Source of the DNA: Gautieria morchelliformis | Lineage: Eukaryota; Basidiomycota; Agaricomycetes; Gomphales; Gomphaceae | Reading direction: 5' to 3' | Length of the DNA: 64,000 bases | Assembly (NCBI GenBank): GCA_015179125.1 | Contig: WHVA01000142.1 | Coordinates: forward strand, 1-64,000 | Shown: piece by piece, positions 1 through 10,533 of the stretch | Layout of the letters: the number at the start of each line of letters is the position of its first letter | Position numbering within the stretch: position 1 is the stretch's first letter | Program-made: the position numbers and the translations under genes | Notes under the pieces: model-generated | What the model was told of the DNA's origin: nothing | The model's input: only the letters and a program-made list of their open reading frames with translations | The model's database searches: none

Positions 1-163
1 TGTATTTTAGTTAAGTAAAACCACCAAGTTCTTTGTATGTATGCTAGAAATGATTCTATGGTTACTGATTTATTTATTTGTCCAAGTGCGCAAAGTAGTA
101 GGCAGCCTACCGAGGCAGCCAGAATGGGCGCTTAAGGGTAGCTGAGTTTGGATGGCCGCTACC
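1..163 (+). repeat. LTR-type repeat end, inverted copy of 35336-35491
   Basis: The first about 160 bases match the reverse complement of about 35336-35491 with scattered differences. The left end reads TGTATTTTAGTT, as expected for an LTR start, and in the second copy the sequence directly follows a decayed Gypsy integrase region. It is probably the start of a Gypsy-type LTR whose remainder is diverged here; the window edge hides what lies to the left. Whether the element is complete cannot be judged. Confidence 0.6.
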
Positions 164-232
164 TTAATGAGTGTGGCTGGTGTCTACTAATGGTTTAACT
201 TGTAAATTTACCACGAAAAACTTTCGGCTGCA

Positions 233-310
233 TTCTGCCATACTCGGCAGAAAGGCCTTCTGCCATTTCTGCCTCTGCCGGCAATTGGCAGAATAAATTT
301 TATTCTGCCC
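233..310. repeat. Cluster of TTCTGCC / GGCAGAA palindromes
   Basis: This AT/GC-mixed stretch holds several copies of the heptamer TTCTGCC and its complement GGCAGAA. They form two stem-loops: 246-264 (7-bp arms around AGGCC) and 287-309 (11-bp perfect arms around one base). It lies just inside the LTR-like repeat at the window start and may be part of that element. Positions 164-969 otherwise hold no gene that I can support. Confidence 0.6.
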
Positions 311-969
311 ATGATCCTAGCTGTAAGTCCGAAGAACAAGGGATAGAGTAGCAAGAAGAGAACCTGGAGCGAAGCTGTGGCTGGGGTTTTGAACAGGCAA
401 AACCTCAGACGTGTGACATCCGACAGGCAATTTGCAAGACTGTACTGACACTCTACATTTTATGTTCCAAAGACCCTCCTAAAACCCCTACAATAGCTAA
501 GGAGTCAAGGACGCGACTACGGTAAGTGCTCGACCTTTTAGATATCCCAAACTCGAACGGGGGTATACGGCGGTAGCCTGTATAGAATATGGGTCGCTGT
601 CATCGTGACATCGTCGTGGTTTTCAATTCTTGATTATGTATTGGTCGATCTAGTTCGAATTATTGTAATGTATCCACATGCCCTTTATTATCATATATAT
701 ATTCCTCCTATGGTCCGGTACTGGCACGGAGCTGACACCTTGGCTACTTCTTGTTAAGCACATCTAGCTCCGTATCTACATTTGTGTCACTATGTAGGGT
801 TGGACAGCAACTTAGATAAAGAAACCTGGCAGGGAGTGAGCAAGTAGTACATGGATCGACATGATACATGCCACAGCGTATCATATTATGAGCAGACCAG
901 AGAAATTTATTGTGTGCCAAATGAGAAGCCTCGAAGTTGTGAGTAGTACGATATGTTTGTATTTTATAG

Positions 970-2685
970 TTACAGTTCTTCCTCCATCATATATGGACCT
1001 AGAATATCGAAAGCTAACCAGGGATTAGTGGTTACCCTCCAAGTCACACCATCTGCTCCACGAATTATCTCCTTTGCATCGATTCGCCCGTCAAGAAATA
1101 CAAGTCGAGGAAATATATCAGCCAGCAATACAATTTTGGCTTGAATTTCTTCTTCCAGATCATCTGATGAGAAGGGGGTTCCGTATAGTGCTCTAAGATT
1201 CTGAAACGGGCGAAGCTTATTTGCGTAGTCCGCCTGTGTACTGAATTGAGTAACGTTGGTACGTCGAGGGAGAAATTATTTTACCATCGACAGACATCTA
1301 ACAAATCCCGCGTCGTCAAAGTAAGATGACGTCTCCAGGTCGAGGTATTCAATGCACGGAAACAACATCCCGAGAAGCTGGAGATCGTCGGGTCTTTGGA
1401 TATCACTAATTTTCACTGCAAGCAAGGCATCCTTATTGACGCCCTGGAAACTCAAATCAGGTTGTTCCCAAAATGTTCTGTCCAAGGTCAGTCCCTGAAG
1501 TTTCTCGAGCGGTCGCGGTGGTGAACACGGGCATGAAAGTATTTCTTTAATCATCTGGCCTTCCGCATATAAAAATGTCAGGTGGGGGAGACAGTTGGGG
1601 GGGAAAATGATGTCCGGGATTTCGTAATCACTTGTATAGAGGAACCAAAGGAGATGCCGGATCGCGAGATTGTTGGAGAAGAAAGATCCCACAGCTACGC
1701 GCATGGCGGGAGTAAGCGATAAGGTGAAGTTCTCGAGTTGCAATATACGGAGCCTTGGCCACTTTCCAAGGAGAAAAAGATTGTCCACATTCGGATATGA
1801 AGATGGAGGACGGCCATGGAACTCGATCATAATTGTGAGATTCTAGAAGTTAGGTCATTTGTGAGAAAGGCAGTTAGCTTCAGTAACTTGCCTCCAAGTG
1901 GGGACAATGGGAAACGAGTAGATCCACCACTGGAAGGATCATGGCGGGACCTTTGAAGGGAATCGGGGAACATGTCAAATCAAATCTGACGAGTCCAAAG
2001 AAAGTGGTTGAGATCTACATGAGAACAATCAAAATTTGTGCGAATATTACGAAGTGCTACTAACGGGGCTGACGAGTAAGGAGCGGATGTTGATTTCCAT
2101 GTCTTTCGGTGGAGAGACTGCATAAGAAGGCGCACGGTACCCTACCTCGAGCAGCTTTACATCAGATAGATACTGCTTCTGACAGAGTGCACTCCAGATA
2201 TCTTCAGGCCCGGAGAGAATAGGAGGACAGGCACGAAGCCAAGCTAAGGACCTGAGATTGGACATGCCACGCAGCGCGATCGCAAGAAGTCGCTCGCACC
2301 ACATGTCACGCTCCAGTTCGGATGGTATCTGGCTGGAGGGACCGGGGGGATATTGACCATTGTCTGGCACCCGGTCCTCTAGGAATTTGACTGGCCTAAA
2401 CGAGTCTGAGCCCATGGTGTCGGGGATGATCTCAAGATGGCGAACACTACGCGCATACGTGCGATTCCGAATTAGATGCTTCCAGGTGTCAGCGCATCCT
2501 ATTGGGGCGCGTACAGTGTGGTACTGGATATGGCCTGAACATATGATGCTGGCCAGTGCCCTACATGTGAGGCTGAGAGATAATAAATCCGATAGACCGA
2601 TGACGTTCAGCACAATCAATTCAATGATTTCCAGAGGTAAGCGTAGAAGTGGACTGTGGACTAGACTTCCTGTATGATGTGACAT
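970..2685 (-). CDS. F-box protein, copy 1 (4 exons)
   Basis: Exons, on the complement: 2685-2065, 2014-1892, 1842-1285, 1233-970, giving about 521 aa. An F-box-like motif is at residues 14-55 (LPLEIIELIV, then LSLTCRAL), the part that would bind Skp1 in an SCF ubiquitin ligase. The rest has leucine-rich-repeat character (CPHLENLTI and LFPCIEYLDL stretches) and would be the substrate-binding region. Intron 1 is 50 nt (GTTAGT, branch CTGAT), intron 2 is a 49-nt GC-AG intron (GCAAGT), intron 3 is 51 nt. A TAA soon after exon 3 looks like an early stop but lies inside intron 3; after splicing the frame stays open for another 87 codons. The start chosen is the first ATG, matching copy 2. Substrate unknown; expanded F-box/LRR families are typical of mushroom genomes. 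Confidence 0.82.
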
Positions 2686-3143
2686 GGCACTGCGCCAGGT
2701 TTACGGCGGGGTTCGAAAGCAGGTGGCGGGCGCCATCGAGTTACCGGGCGACGGTTCGGTGTAGGGATTATAGAATATGGGTCGCTGTCATCGTCGTGGT
2801 TTTCAATTCTTGATTATGTATTGGTCGATCTAATTCGAATTATTGTAATGTATCCACATCCCCTTATTATCATATATTCCTCCTATGGTCCGGCACGGAG
2901 CTGACACCTTGGCTACTTCTTGTTGAGCATATCTATCTCCGTATCTACATTTGTGTCACTAGGGTTGGACAGCAACTTAGATAAAGAAACCTGGCAGGGA
3001 GTGAGCACGTAGTACATGGACATGATGTATGCCACACAGCGTATCATATTATGAACAGACCAGAGAAATTTATTGTGTGCCAAATGAGAAGCCTCGAAGT
3101 TGTGAGTAGTACGATATGTTTGTATTTTATAGTTACAGTATTA

Positions 3144-4857
3144 TCATTCCTCGATCATATATGGATCTGGATTATCGAAAACTAACCAGTGATTAGTGGT
3201 TGCCCTCCAAGTCACACCATCTGCTCCACGAATTATCTCCGTTGAATCGACTAGCCTGTCAACAAATACAAGTCGAGGAAATATATCAGCGAGCAATACA
3301 ATATTGGCTTGAATTTCCTCTTCTTCCAGATCATCTGATGAGAGGAGGCTTCCGTATAGTGCTCTAAGATTCTGAAACGATCGAAGCTTATTTGCGTAGT
3401 CCGCCTGTGTACTGAATTGAGTAACGTTGGTACGTCGAGGAGAGAAATTCTTTTACCATCGACAGACATCTAGCATATCCCATGTCGTCATAGCAAAGCA
3501 CCTCCTCCAGGTCGAGGTATTCAATGCACGGAAACAACATCCCCAGAAGCTGGAGATCGTCGGGTCTTTGGATACTACGAATGTTCACTGCAAGCAAGGC
3601 ATCCTTATTGACACCCTGGAAACTCGAATCAGGTTGTTCCCAAATTGCTCTGTCCAAGGTTAGTCCATGAAGTTTCTCGAGCGGTCGCGGTGTTGAACAC
3701 GGGCATGAAAGGATTGCTCTAATCATCGGATCTTCCGCATATAAAAATGTCAAATGGGGGAGACAGTTGGGGGGGAAAATGATGTCCGGGATTTCGTGAT
3801 CATTTCTACAGACGATGCAAAGGAGATGCCGGATCGCGAGATTGTTGGAGAAGAAAGATCCCACAGCTACGCTCATGGCGGGTGTGGGCGATAAGGTGAT
3901 GTTCGCGAGTTGCAATATGCGGAGCCTTGGCCACTTTCCAAGGAGGAAAAGATTGTCCACATTCAGATATGAAGTTTGATAATTGTCATAGATCCTGACC
4001 ATAATTGTGAGGTTCTAGAAATTAGGTCATTTGTGAGAAAGGCAATTAGCTTCAGTAACTTGCCTCCAAGTGGGGACAATGGGAAACGAGTAGGTCCACC
4101 ACGGGAAGGAGCGTGGCGGGACCTCTGAAGGGAATCGGGGTACATGTCAAATCGAATCTGACGAGACCAAAGAAAGTGGTTGAGATCTACACGAGAACAA
4201 TCAGGATTTGTGCGAATATTACGAAGTGCTACTAACGGGACTGATGAGTAAGGAGCGGATGTTGATTTCCATGTCTTTCGGCGGAAAGACTGTATAAGAA
4301 GGCGCACGGTCCTGTACCTCCAGCAACTTTACATCAGATAGATACTGCTTCTCACAAAGTGCACTCCATATATCTTCAGACCCGGAGAGAATAGGAGGAC
4401 AGGCACGAAGCCAAGCTAAGGACCTGAGATTGGACATGCCACGCAGCGCGATCGCAACAAGCCGCTCGCACCACATGTCACGCTCGAGTTCGGATGGTAT
4501 CTGGCTGGAGGGACCGGGGGGATATTGACCATTGTCTGGCACCCGGTCCTCTAGGAATTTGACTGGCCTAAACGAGTCTGAGTCTATGGTGTCGAGGATG
4601 ATCTCAAGATGGCGAACACTACGCGCATACGTGCGATTCCGAATTAGATGTTTCCAGGTGTCAACGCGTCTTATTGGGGCGCGCACAGTGTAATACTGGA
4701 TGTGGCCGGAAAATAGGATGCCAGCCAGAACCTTACATGTGAGGCCGAGGGATAACAAATTCGATAAACCGACGACGTTCAGCACGATCAATTCAATGAT
4801 TTCCCGTGGTAAGCGTAGAAGTGGAGTGTGGACTAGACTTGCTGTGTTGTGTGGCAT
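3144..4857 (-). CDS. F-box protein, copy 2 (4 exons)
   Basis: Exons, on the complement: 4857-4237, 4186-4064, 4014-3457, 3404-3144, giving about 520 aa. It is the tandem paralogue of the gene at 970-2685, with identical exon lengths except for one codon in exon 4. The F-box-like segment is at residues 14-55 (LPREIIELIVLNV), followed by leucine-rich repeats. The same GC-AG second intron is kept (donor GCAAGT, acceptor TTTCTAG, branch CTAAT), and all four exons join in frame, so the copy appears functional. Differences between the copies are mostly substitutions in the leucine-rich part, as expected for a diverging substrate-recognition domain. It is transcribed in the same direction as ATG18, about 480 bp away. 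Confidence 0.82.
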
Positions 4858-5334
4858 GGCACTCCGATATACTTCGCCAGTTCGAGAGGCGCCACCGAGT
4901 TACCGGGCGACGGTTGGATGGTACCAGATGCCCGGCGCCACTCACGCTAGGACTAGGTATCCTAGCTGAGCAGGAGAAAATGAGTAGATACAGAGGGATG
5001 AGCCGAATTTGGCTTGGGCTCGCGCAAGAGATCAATGGGGCCTAGACCTCACCAACCAGAGTGCGAAAAAAGGAAAAAGGAGGTCACGTGCGCGACCCGC
5101 GGGAGCAAGCTGCAAAGGCGGCATGTACCTTCTTTGGAACCTAAAATTCATTATATTTGAAGGTACTGGAAGTTTGTGTCTACCATAGGTTCAACCACTT
5201 GCGTCCTTCCTGGTACATGCCTGGTACATTGATAATTAATTAATTGGACCGTGGCGCTGAATTAATCCCGTAAATGCAAGGTCAAAGCAAACTCGTAAGT
5301 ACAATACAAGAGTTGAGCAGGCGAAACACTATCA
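4858..5334. other. Intergenic region, F-box copy 2 / ATG18
   Basis: About 480 bp between the start of F-box copy 2 and the end of ATG18. It should hold the promoter of the F-box copy and the terminator of ATG18. No ORF here looks conserved and no repeat was recognised. Confidence 0.5.
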
Positions 5335-7007
5335 CTAGTCGGCCATTCCACTAACTCCTTCATCGCCGGAGTCCAATAAACTGAGAGCCAGCGTTAATAC
5401 ACGATCCATGAACTAGACAACCATATGCAAACCTATACTGCTTCATCAGGGAGCACTCTCCACCGTTCTCAAGATCAATATTGTACGAGTAGAAAAAGCC
5501 CTCAGAGGATACCACCATCACTTGAGGCATAGTTCTGCGGCCAATGACTCAGAACATAATGAAAAAGTGCGCAATCTCCCCACGCACCCACTGAGAGCTA
5601 CGACGCAACGCGCGCCACTTGTGGGGAGCTTGAGAAACGCAAAATCGCGCGACGGTTCCCAAAGCTCAGTGATTGTATTTGGGAGGTAGCCACCCATGGA
5701 TGATGTGAAATTCCGTGTGAGATGAAGCGAACGCCCACGCAGGGAAGACCTTGAGACTCTTCTTTAATTAGTCGGGGATGGTTACATATGATCAATAAGG
5801 ACGCACCCATTCTTTTTTTTCTCGTCGATGAATGCCTCGTACCCACCTTCAACGCCCGAAGGTCCTTCCCGGCTATCAAGAGACCCAGCTGGGCTCGCCG
5901 GACTACCACCTTTCCCAGCTACTCCCCTCTCCGCGCTATTTTTACTGCTCTTGTCTTGACTGCCCAACCTAAATATGTGTACGGTGTCATGTGCCGAGCT
6001 GACAGCCAGTAACGTCGACACGGTATTGAAATTGATGGAATAGATGCGTGCCTCGCGTGTCCCACGACGAAACTGGTACAGCTTCTCGGCTCCAGGAACT
6101 GACCAGACGCGGATGACAGTGCCCTTGTCTGAAGCTGTGGCAAGCAGTGTGCCAGTAGAATTCAGAGCAAGGAAAGAAATAGGGGCTTTGTGAGCGCGAA
6201 TGACATTAGCAAGGGTAAGTGTGCGAGTAGAGAAGAGTATGACGTCGCCTGACTGGGGCTGATGCGAGGCGGAGGATGGTGTCGCTGCGTTAGGGTTTGG
6301 GGTGACGGACGACGGCGAGGGGACGGGTGATGGGTAGGCAAGATAGGACGAGTCGGAGGAGGGGGACAGAGCACATATTGCTGAATTATAGTCGTAAGTA
6401 TATATGTGGATGCCATGCGACGACACGCACCTTCTGGATTTGGTGTTGTTTCAATGACATGTAGCAATTTCATGTTGGAGATATCGTAAATATAGATCTC
6501 AACCTCGAGAACAATGACAAGGGTCTTTCGGTTGAGTTTGACAGCAAGAATAGAAGAAGGAAAGAGGAGCTCGCAAATCATAGATTGACGCTACTTCTTC
6601 ATGAGCCTACGAAAACGCCACGGGACTCGGCACTCACTTTGGTGTTGACGATCTGCAACTTCCGTGGACTGGACTGCGGTTGGTCTGCGGCACCGACTAG
6701 AGCAATAAGAGATGTACAGAACAGCATCTCGACGATTCCTCGAGCGCCATCGTCTGGACCATATATTTGAGTCTAAGCAAACATGTAGTGAAGATGCATA
6801 CAAACTCGAGGTAAACACCCTCCCAAATGGGTCGCAATTAGTTATGCTATACCCTTTCCGAGTCCCTACCGAGATACAGCTGGGATGCAAGTTGTCAGAC
6901 GAGCCGGGTGCTTGCTTCATAACAGAAAGGGGAAAGCACCTGAAATCTTGGTTAAAATTTGCAAATAGCATGTTGGAGTTGGTCCTATCGGCATGGGGCG
7001 TCACCAT
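5335..7007 (-). CDS. ATG18: ATG18-type PROPPIN (WD40 autophagy protein), 8 exons
   Basis: Exons, on the complement: 7007-6940, 6879-6819, 6772-6638, 6590-6431, 6380-5807, 5761-5588, 5534-5433, 5380-5335, giving about 439 aa, the usual size for fungal Atg18. All seven introns are 45-60 nt with GT-AG ends and every junction keeps frame. PROPPINs are seven-bladed WD40 propellers that bind PI3P and PI(3,5)P2 on phagophore, endosome and vacuole membranes. Recognisable segments in order: NFNQDFSCISVG at the N-terminus, [51 protein letters not shown], the lipid-binding FRRG motif near residues 244-247, [30 protein letters not shown] and a C-terminal [11 protein letters not shown] blade. An in-frame ATG at 6971 is an alternative start. 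The region around residues 120-150 is Ser/Pro-rich and probably a surface loop. It is divergent with the decarboxylase gene at 7251. Confidence 0.93.
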
Positions 7008-7250
7008 GTTGGCTCAATAAGAGTCCAGGTGGTTAGTAGTACAGAGAAATGGCCGGAGGTGATAAGAGGATTGTACTTGATTTCGGCAGTGTGGCTGCTC
7101 CGGATGGGGAGTGCTCAATTTCCCAGGCTACATTCAAAGTCCGTAAACTCCGTTCTGGTTCGGCAGGCCAGAGTGAGCTAAGTATAGTTATTTAAAGTAC
7201 ACTCTCATTTAGATTTTGATCAATGAACCCTGGCCTGTCCCTTCTACCCT
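7008..7250. promoter_or_regulatory. Shared bidirectional promoter, ATG18 / PSD
   Basis: About 240 bp separate the two divergent start codons. A TATTTAAAG element near 7189 is a possible TATA box for the plus-strand gene. No other motif is assigned. Bidirectional use is inferred from spacing alone. Confidence 0.45.
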
Positions 7251-8872
7251 ATGTCCAGCCTGCCTGCATCGAACAAAGTTGAAGTTGTGCACCTAGACAA
7301 CCTTCCCAGTGTGTTCTGATCTCCCTGATGGTAGCATCGTGATCCGTGCCCATTTCTCTACAGATGCTTCCCATGACCATCTTCTGGGGGCTCTCCACAA
7401 GCTCGTCGGTGAAACAAACGTAGTCGATGGTGGTACACACGACATCTCTAAAACAATCCACACACCGATTCACACTGTTCCGTCTCATCCGTGGCTTGGA
7501 AAATTCATCCCTGGTCTGGAGAACCTTGCTGCAGAATATCACGTTGGAAACTTTGTGGTGATTAGAGCGACTGGCGAACAAATATTCGAGAGCATGCCCA
7601 TATGTAAGCTACATGCTGCATTTGCTGTATCACTTTGATGATAAATTGTCACGCGATAAGACGCCCGCATTGGAATGCATCTCCTGTTCTACGGAAAAGT
7701 AGAGACAGTCCTTCTACGGAATAAAATAATTGAAGCCCAATTGAAGGAGCAATCGATCAAAGAAGGAATAGTGTTTGATAGCCCTTCAAGTGTCTCCTCA
7801 ATACCCAGTTTCATTGAAACATACAAACTCTCGGTCGATGAGTTGTTGATTACGGACATTAAATCGGGCTATAAATGCTTTAACGAGTTTTTCTATCGGT
7901 AAAGGTTGTTTTCAACGGTTGCTGCTGTTTGTTGATTCGCTTGCAGCAAACTGAAACCCGATGCGAGGCCTGTCGAGAATGCAGATAACCCCTCTGGGTT
8001 TTGCAGTGCGGCCGACTGCCGAATTACTGTATTTGAGAACATGGTAGATGCATGTGAATTCTGGTAAGTACTCTATAAATGCTCAAACCGCTATCCCAAT
8101 CATACCGTAGGGTGAAAGGCCGCAATTTTACTCTCCCGAACCTTTTGGCCTCCTCCGCACCTCATCTTCCAGGGACTGCTATTCCTGATGTTTCCGTCTT
8201 CGAGAATGGTAGTCTCGCGATCCATCGCCTAGCCCCAGCAGATTACCACCGGTTTCATAGTCCAGCAGATGTCATAGTTGGAGACGTCGTTGGTGTTGAC
8301 GGGTCCGTGTTGTCAAATCCCAAGAGTCTCATTCATTCATTCATTCATTCATTTATGGTCCAGGCAATATTATACGGTGAACCCGCAGGCTGTGAATGAG
8401 CCAGGCTTTGATGTGTTCACTGCCAACCGTCGTGCGATTCTTTATCTCACCCACGAGCGCACAGGGCAGCCCATAGCTTTTGTGGCCATTGGTGCATTGC
8501 TTGTGGGAAGCATTATCTGGACAGTTCAGAAAGGCGATAAAGTAAAGAGGGGGCAGGAGCTTGGTGAGTTGAAGAAATCGTGTTTATTTACGGGAATCTG
8601 ATCGTGTGACGCAGGGTATTTCGCATATGGCGGCTCAACGATCATCAACGTCTTTCCGAAAGGGCTTATAAAGTGTGTTTACTTCGTCTTGTCCGTCAAT
8701 TCTGATCAATAATGCACCATACTTCGGGCAGGTATGACAACGATTTGATTGTGACGTCCAAGAAAGCCCTCGAGACACTGGTGAAGGTATGCTAGTCACT
8801 GCTTACCGTACGTCTGTGCTCAAGCATTCTCCCACGTAGGTCGGATCTTCCTTGGGAGTCCAGCAAGAGTGA
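7251..8872 (+). CDS. Phosphatidylserine decarboxylase proenzyme (8 exons, N-terminal frame problem)
   Basis: Phosphatidylserine decarboxylases make phosphatidylethanolamine from phosphatidylserine at organelle membranes. Exons in frame: about 7310-7603, 7661-7898, 7947-8063, 8111-8302, 8364-8563, 8615-8672, 8732-8786, 8840-8872, about 395 aa. Conserved segments in order: PGLENLAAEYHVGNFVV, ESMPIYARIGMHLLFYGK, KEQSIKEGIVFDSP, FNEFFYRKLKPDARPV, the catalytic-Asp region CSAADCRITVF, HRFHSPADV, YYTVNPQAVNEPGFDVFTAN, AFVAIGALLVGSI, YFAYGGSTI and the self-cleavage site VGSSLG. This family cuts itself before the Ser to form the pyruvoyl cofactor; here only eight residues follow the cleavage Gly, an unusually short alpha chain. 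Oddity: the ATG at 7251 starts a plausible N-terminus ending NLPSVF and then TGA (7317-7319), while the conserved frame opens at about 7309 one base out of step. Either a short unrecognised intron or a small indel lies there. Confidence 0.85.
8331..8354. repeat. ATTC tetranucleotide microsatellite in intron 4 of the decarboxylase gene
   Basis: Six tandem ATTC-type units lie wholly inside the 61-nt fourth intron, so length changes would not affect the protein. Confidence 0.85.
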
Positions 8873-9089
8873 TGAATGTCTTGAATACGATAATACGCAG
8901 CTATTCAGGAAACCGGGTTTTCAGACGCGTACCTTGTTTTCTACATATACATACGCACACACACATATATCGATCAAGGTTATACCTACGTGATCAATAC
9001 GTCTTTGGCCATATCAACTTGGAGCATGAGCTTCAACGGGCTGCGATCACTCAGCACAAGCAAAGATCAACCATTCAGATCTGAATTCG

Positions 9090-9328
9090 TCTATTGATAA
9101 CTAGGTACCACCTAGTTCCGTCCCGAGCTCATACTGGAATGATGTTGTTGGCGGAGTCTGCCCTGATATATTGATTACTAGGTACCATCTAGTTTCCCTC
9201 GAAAACTTATGTCCCAAGCTCGTACTGGAATGATGTTGGCAGCGTCTACCCTAATGGTATATTGTAGGTACCATCTAGTTCCCCTCGAAAATGTCCCGAG
9301 CTATATGATGTTGTTGGCAGTCCTGCGT
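9090..9328. repeat. Diverged three-copy tandem repeat of about 65-90 bp
   Basis: Three successive units start near 9090, 9171 and 9264. Each contains TAGGTACCA(C/T)CTAGTT, then GTCCC(G/A)AGCT and ATGATGTT(G)TTGGC. The units differ by small indels. The block lies between the decarboxylase and roadblock genes and would be part of the latter's upstream region. Positions 8873-9089 contain only a short CA/TA-rich tract (about 8948-8970). Confidence 0.75.
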
Positions 9329-9467
9329 ACAGTATACTTGCACTGTAAACACTTCTAGCATGTAGACGATACATTGGTCACAAGTTCTGTCCAGTTTGCA
9401 TTCATAAGAGGCTTGATCGCGATGAAGGTCCATAAATTTCAAACTCCGACTACACGATTGTTGGACC

Positions 9468-10063
9468 ATGGTGAGCTTCTCGCTCTCAAATACATCGTCA
9501 GTGCCTTAATAATATCCCGGAGTCTCGTAGCCATCCCAGGGAACCTCTACGTCGACGTCTGTATCATCCCCACCCCTAAATTCGCTGTCTACTGCACCAC
9601 AAGCCATACCATCGAGCAACTCAACGCCTCCACCAGAACTCGAACAAACCCTTGCCACGCTGATCTCTCATCGCTCTGTCCTTGGATACCTCGTTTTATC
9701 CCGAGCAGAGTCTGAGCCTGTGAGCATCATTCGCCATGCTGGCGTAGTGTTCGAGGGCGAGCAGGGGCGGAAGTACGCCAGTGCAGTGCATAAGATCGTG
9801 GAATCGTGTACGACTGGCCTAAAAGAGGTTGGAGGTGGGGAAACCGTAAGTCGAATTACGATGCTAATTTCGAGAGTACTTGGTAACGTAGTTATGGCTT
9901 GATATAGGATGAAGTGCGTTTCATGAGGATCAGGACACATCGTCATGAGTTGCTCATTTCCCCCGGTAAGTTTATCCTCTTCTCGTGGAGCTGGTGTTCT
10001 AACGTATCCCAATTAGATCCACGATATTTACTGGTAGTGCTGCAGAATCCCTCCATGATGTAG
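9468..10063 (+). CDS. Roadblock/LC7-type dynein light chain (4 exons)
   Basis: Exons: 9468-9470 (start codon only), 9531-9845 (or from 9540), 9908-9965, 10017-10063, giving about 140 aa. Roadblock/LC7 proteins are dimeric light chains of cytoplasmic dynein; related proteins act in Ragulator-type and GTPase-regulating complexes. Signature segments: LIAHRS-like start (LISHRSVLGYLVLSR), SIIRHAGVVFEGEQGRKYA, VRFMRIRTHRHELLISPDPR and the C-terminal YLLVVLQNPS. The N-terminal about 45 residues are Ser/Thr/Pro-rich and probably disordered; such extensions are common in fungal members. The start is the least certain part: an ATG directly followed by a GTGAGC donor, with two possible acceptors nine bases apart. 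Both keep frame. Confidence 0.85.
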
Positions 10064-10533
10064 TCGTTTGTATAATCTTCTTGTGTATGGTGTTACCCGT
10101 TTTGTCTTCGTCTGCTACTGCCTCCTCTTACACACCTTCCTGTATCCGATTAATCATCGTTGTTTCTCACACCGACCGTTTTAAACTGTGACAGCACCGT
10201 CAGGTACTTATTTGCAACGTCTCATCTCACTAATACCCCCACACTAAATTCTGCTGAACATGCAGGGCAGCCCGAGAAGCCGAGGCAGACTAATCTCGAA
10301 GCCTGTCACTTCACAGATCATTGGAGCGGGGCTAAGTTGCAGTCGTTTAGACGGACTCAAATGTATTATAACTGCGCCCGGGGCGTACTTACTATGCTAG
10401 TAGGCTCAAATTGCAAGGCCCAACATCATATAACTAGTATAGACTTGAAGTAATTGAGAGATGGTCCGTGACTGTCAAACACGTTTTTGCGTGACTGCCG
10501 ACTGAATACCCCTCGAAGCCCCTCGAACGTACC
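10064..10533. other. Intergenic region, roadblock / DUF4336
   Basis: About 470 bp between two plus-strand genes. It contains an unsupported 97-codon ORF (10160-10453) with no recognisable motif and must include the promoter of the DUF4336 gene. No repeat was seen. Confidence 0.5.

Larger units (their letters stand above)
581..4857. repeat. 2.2-kb direct tandem duplication carrying an F-box gene
   Basis: The segments 581-2685 and 2769-4857 align along their length, including the non-coding stretch downstream of each gene (TATAGAATATGGGTCGCTG starts at 581 and again at 2769). The offset is 2188 bp at the left end and 2172 bp at the gene starts, so only small indels have accumulated. Each unit holds one complete F-box gene and its 3' flank. 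Clear nucleotide similarity in non-coding DNA points to a recent unequal-crossover duplication. Confidence 0.9.

Noticed and set aside
1276..1284. Premature stop in F-box copy 1
   Set aside because: The TAA lies inside a 51-nt intron (1234-1284) whose removal keeps the frame open to 970, as in copy 2.
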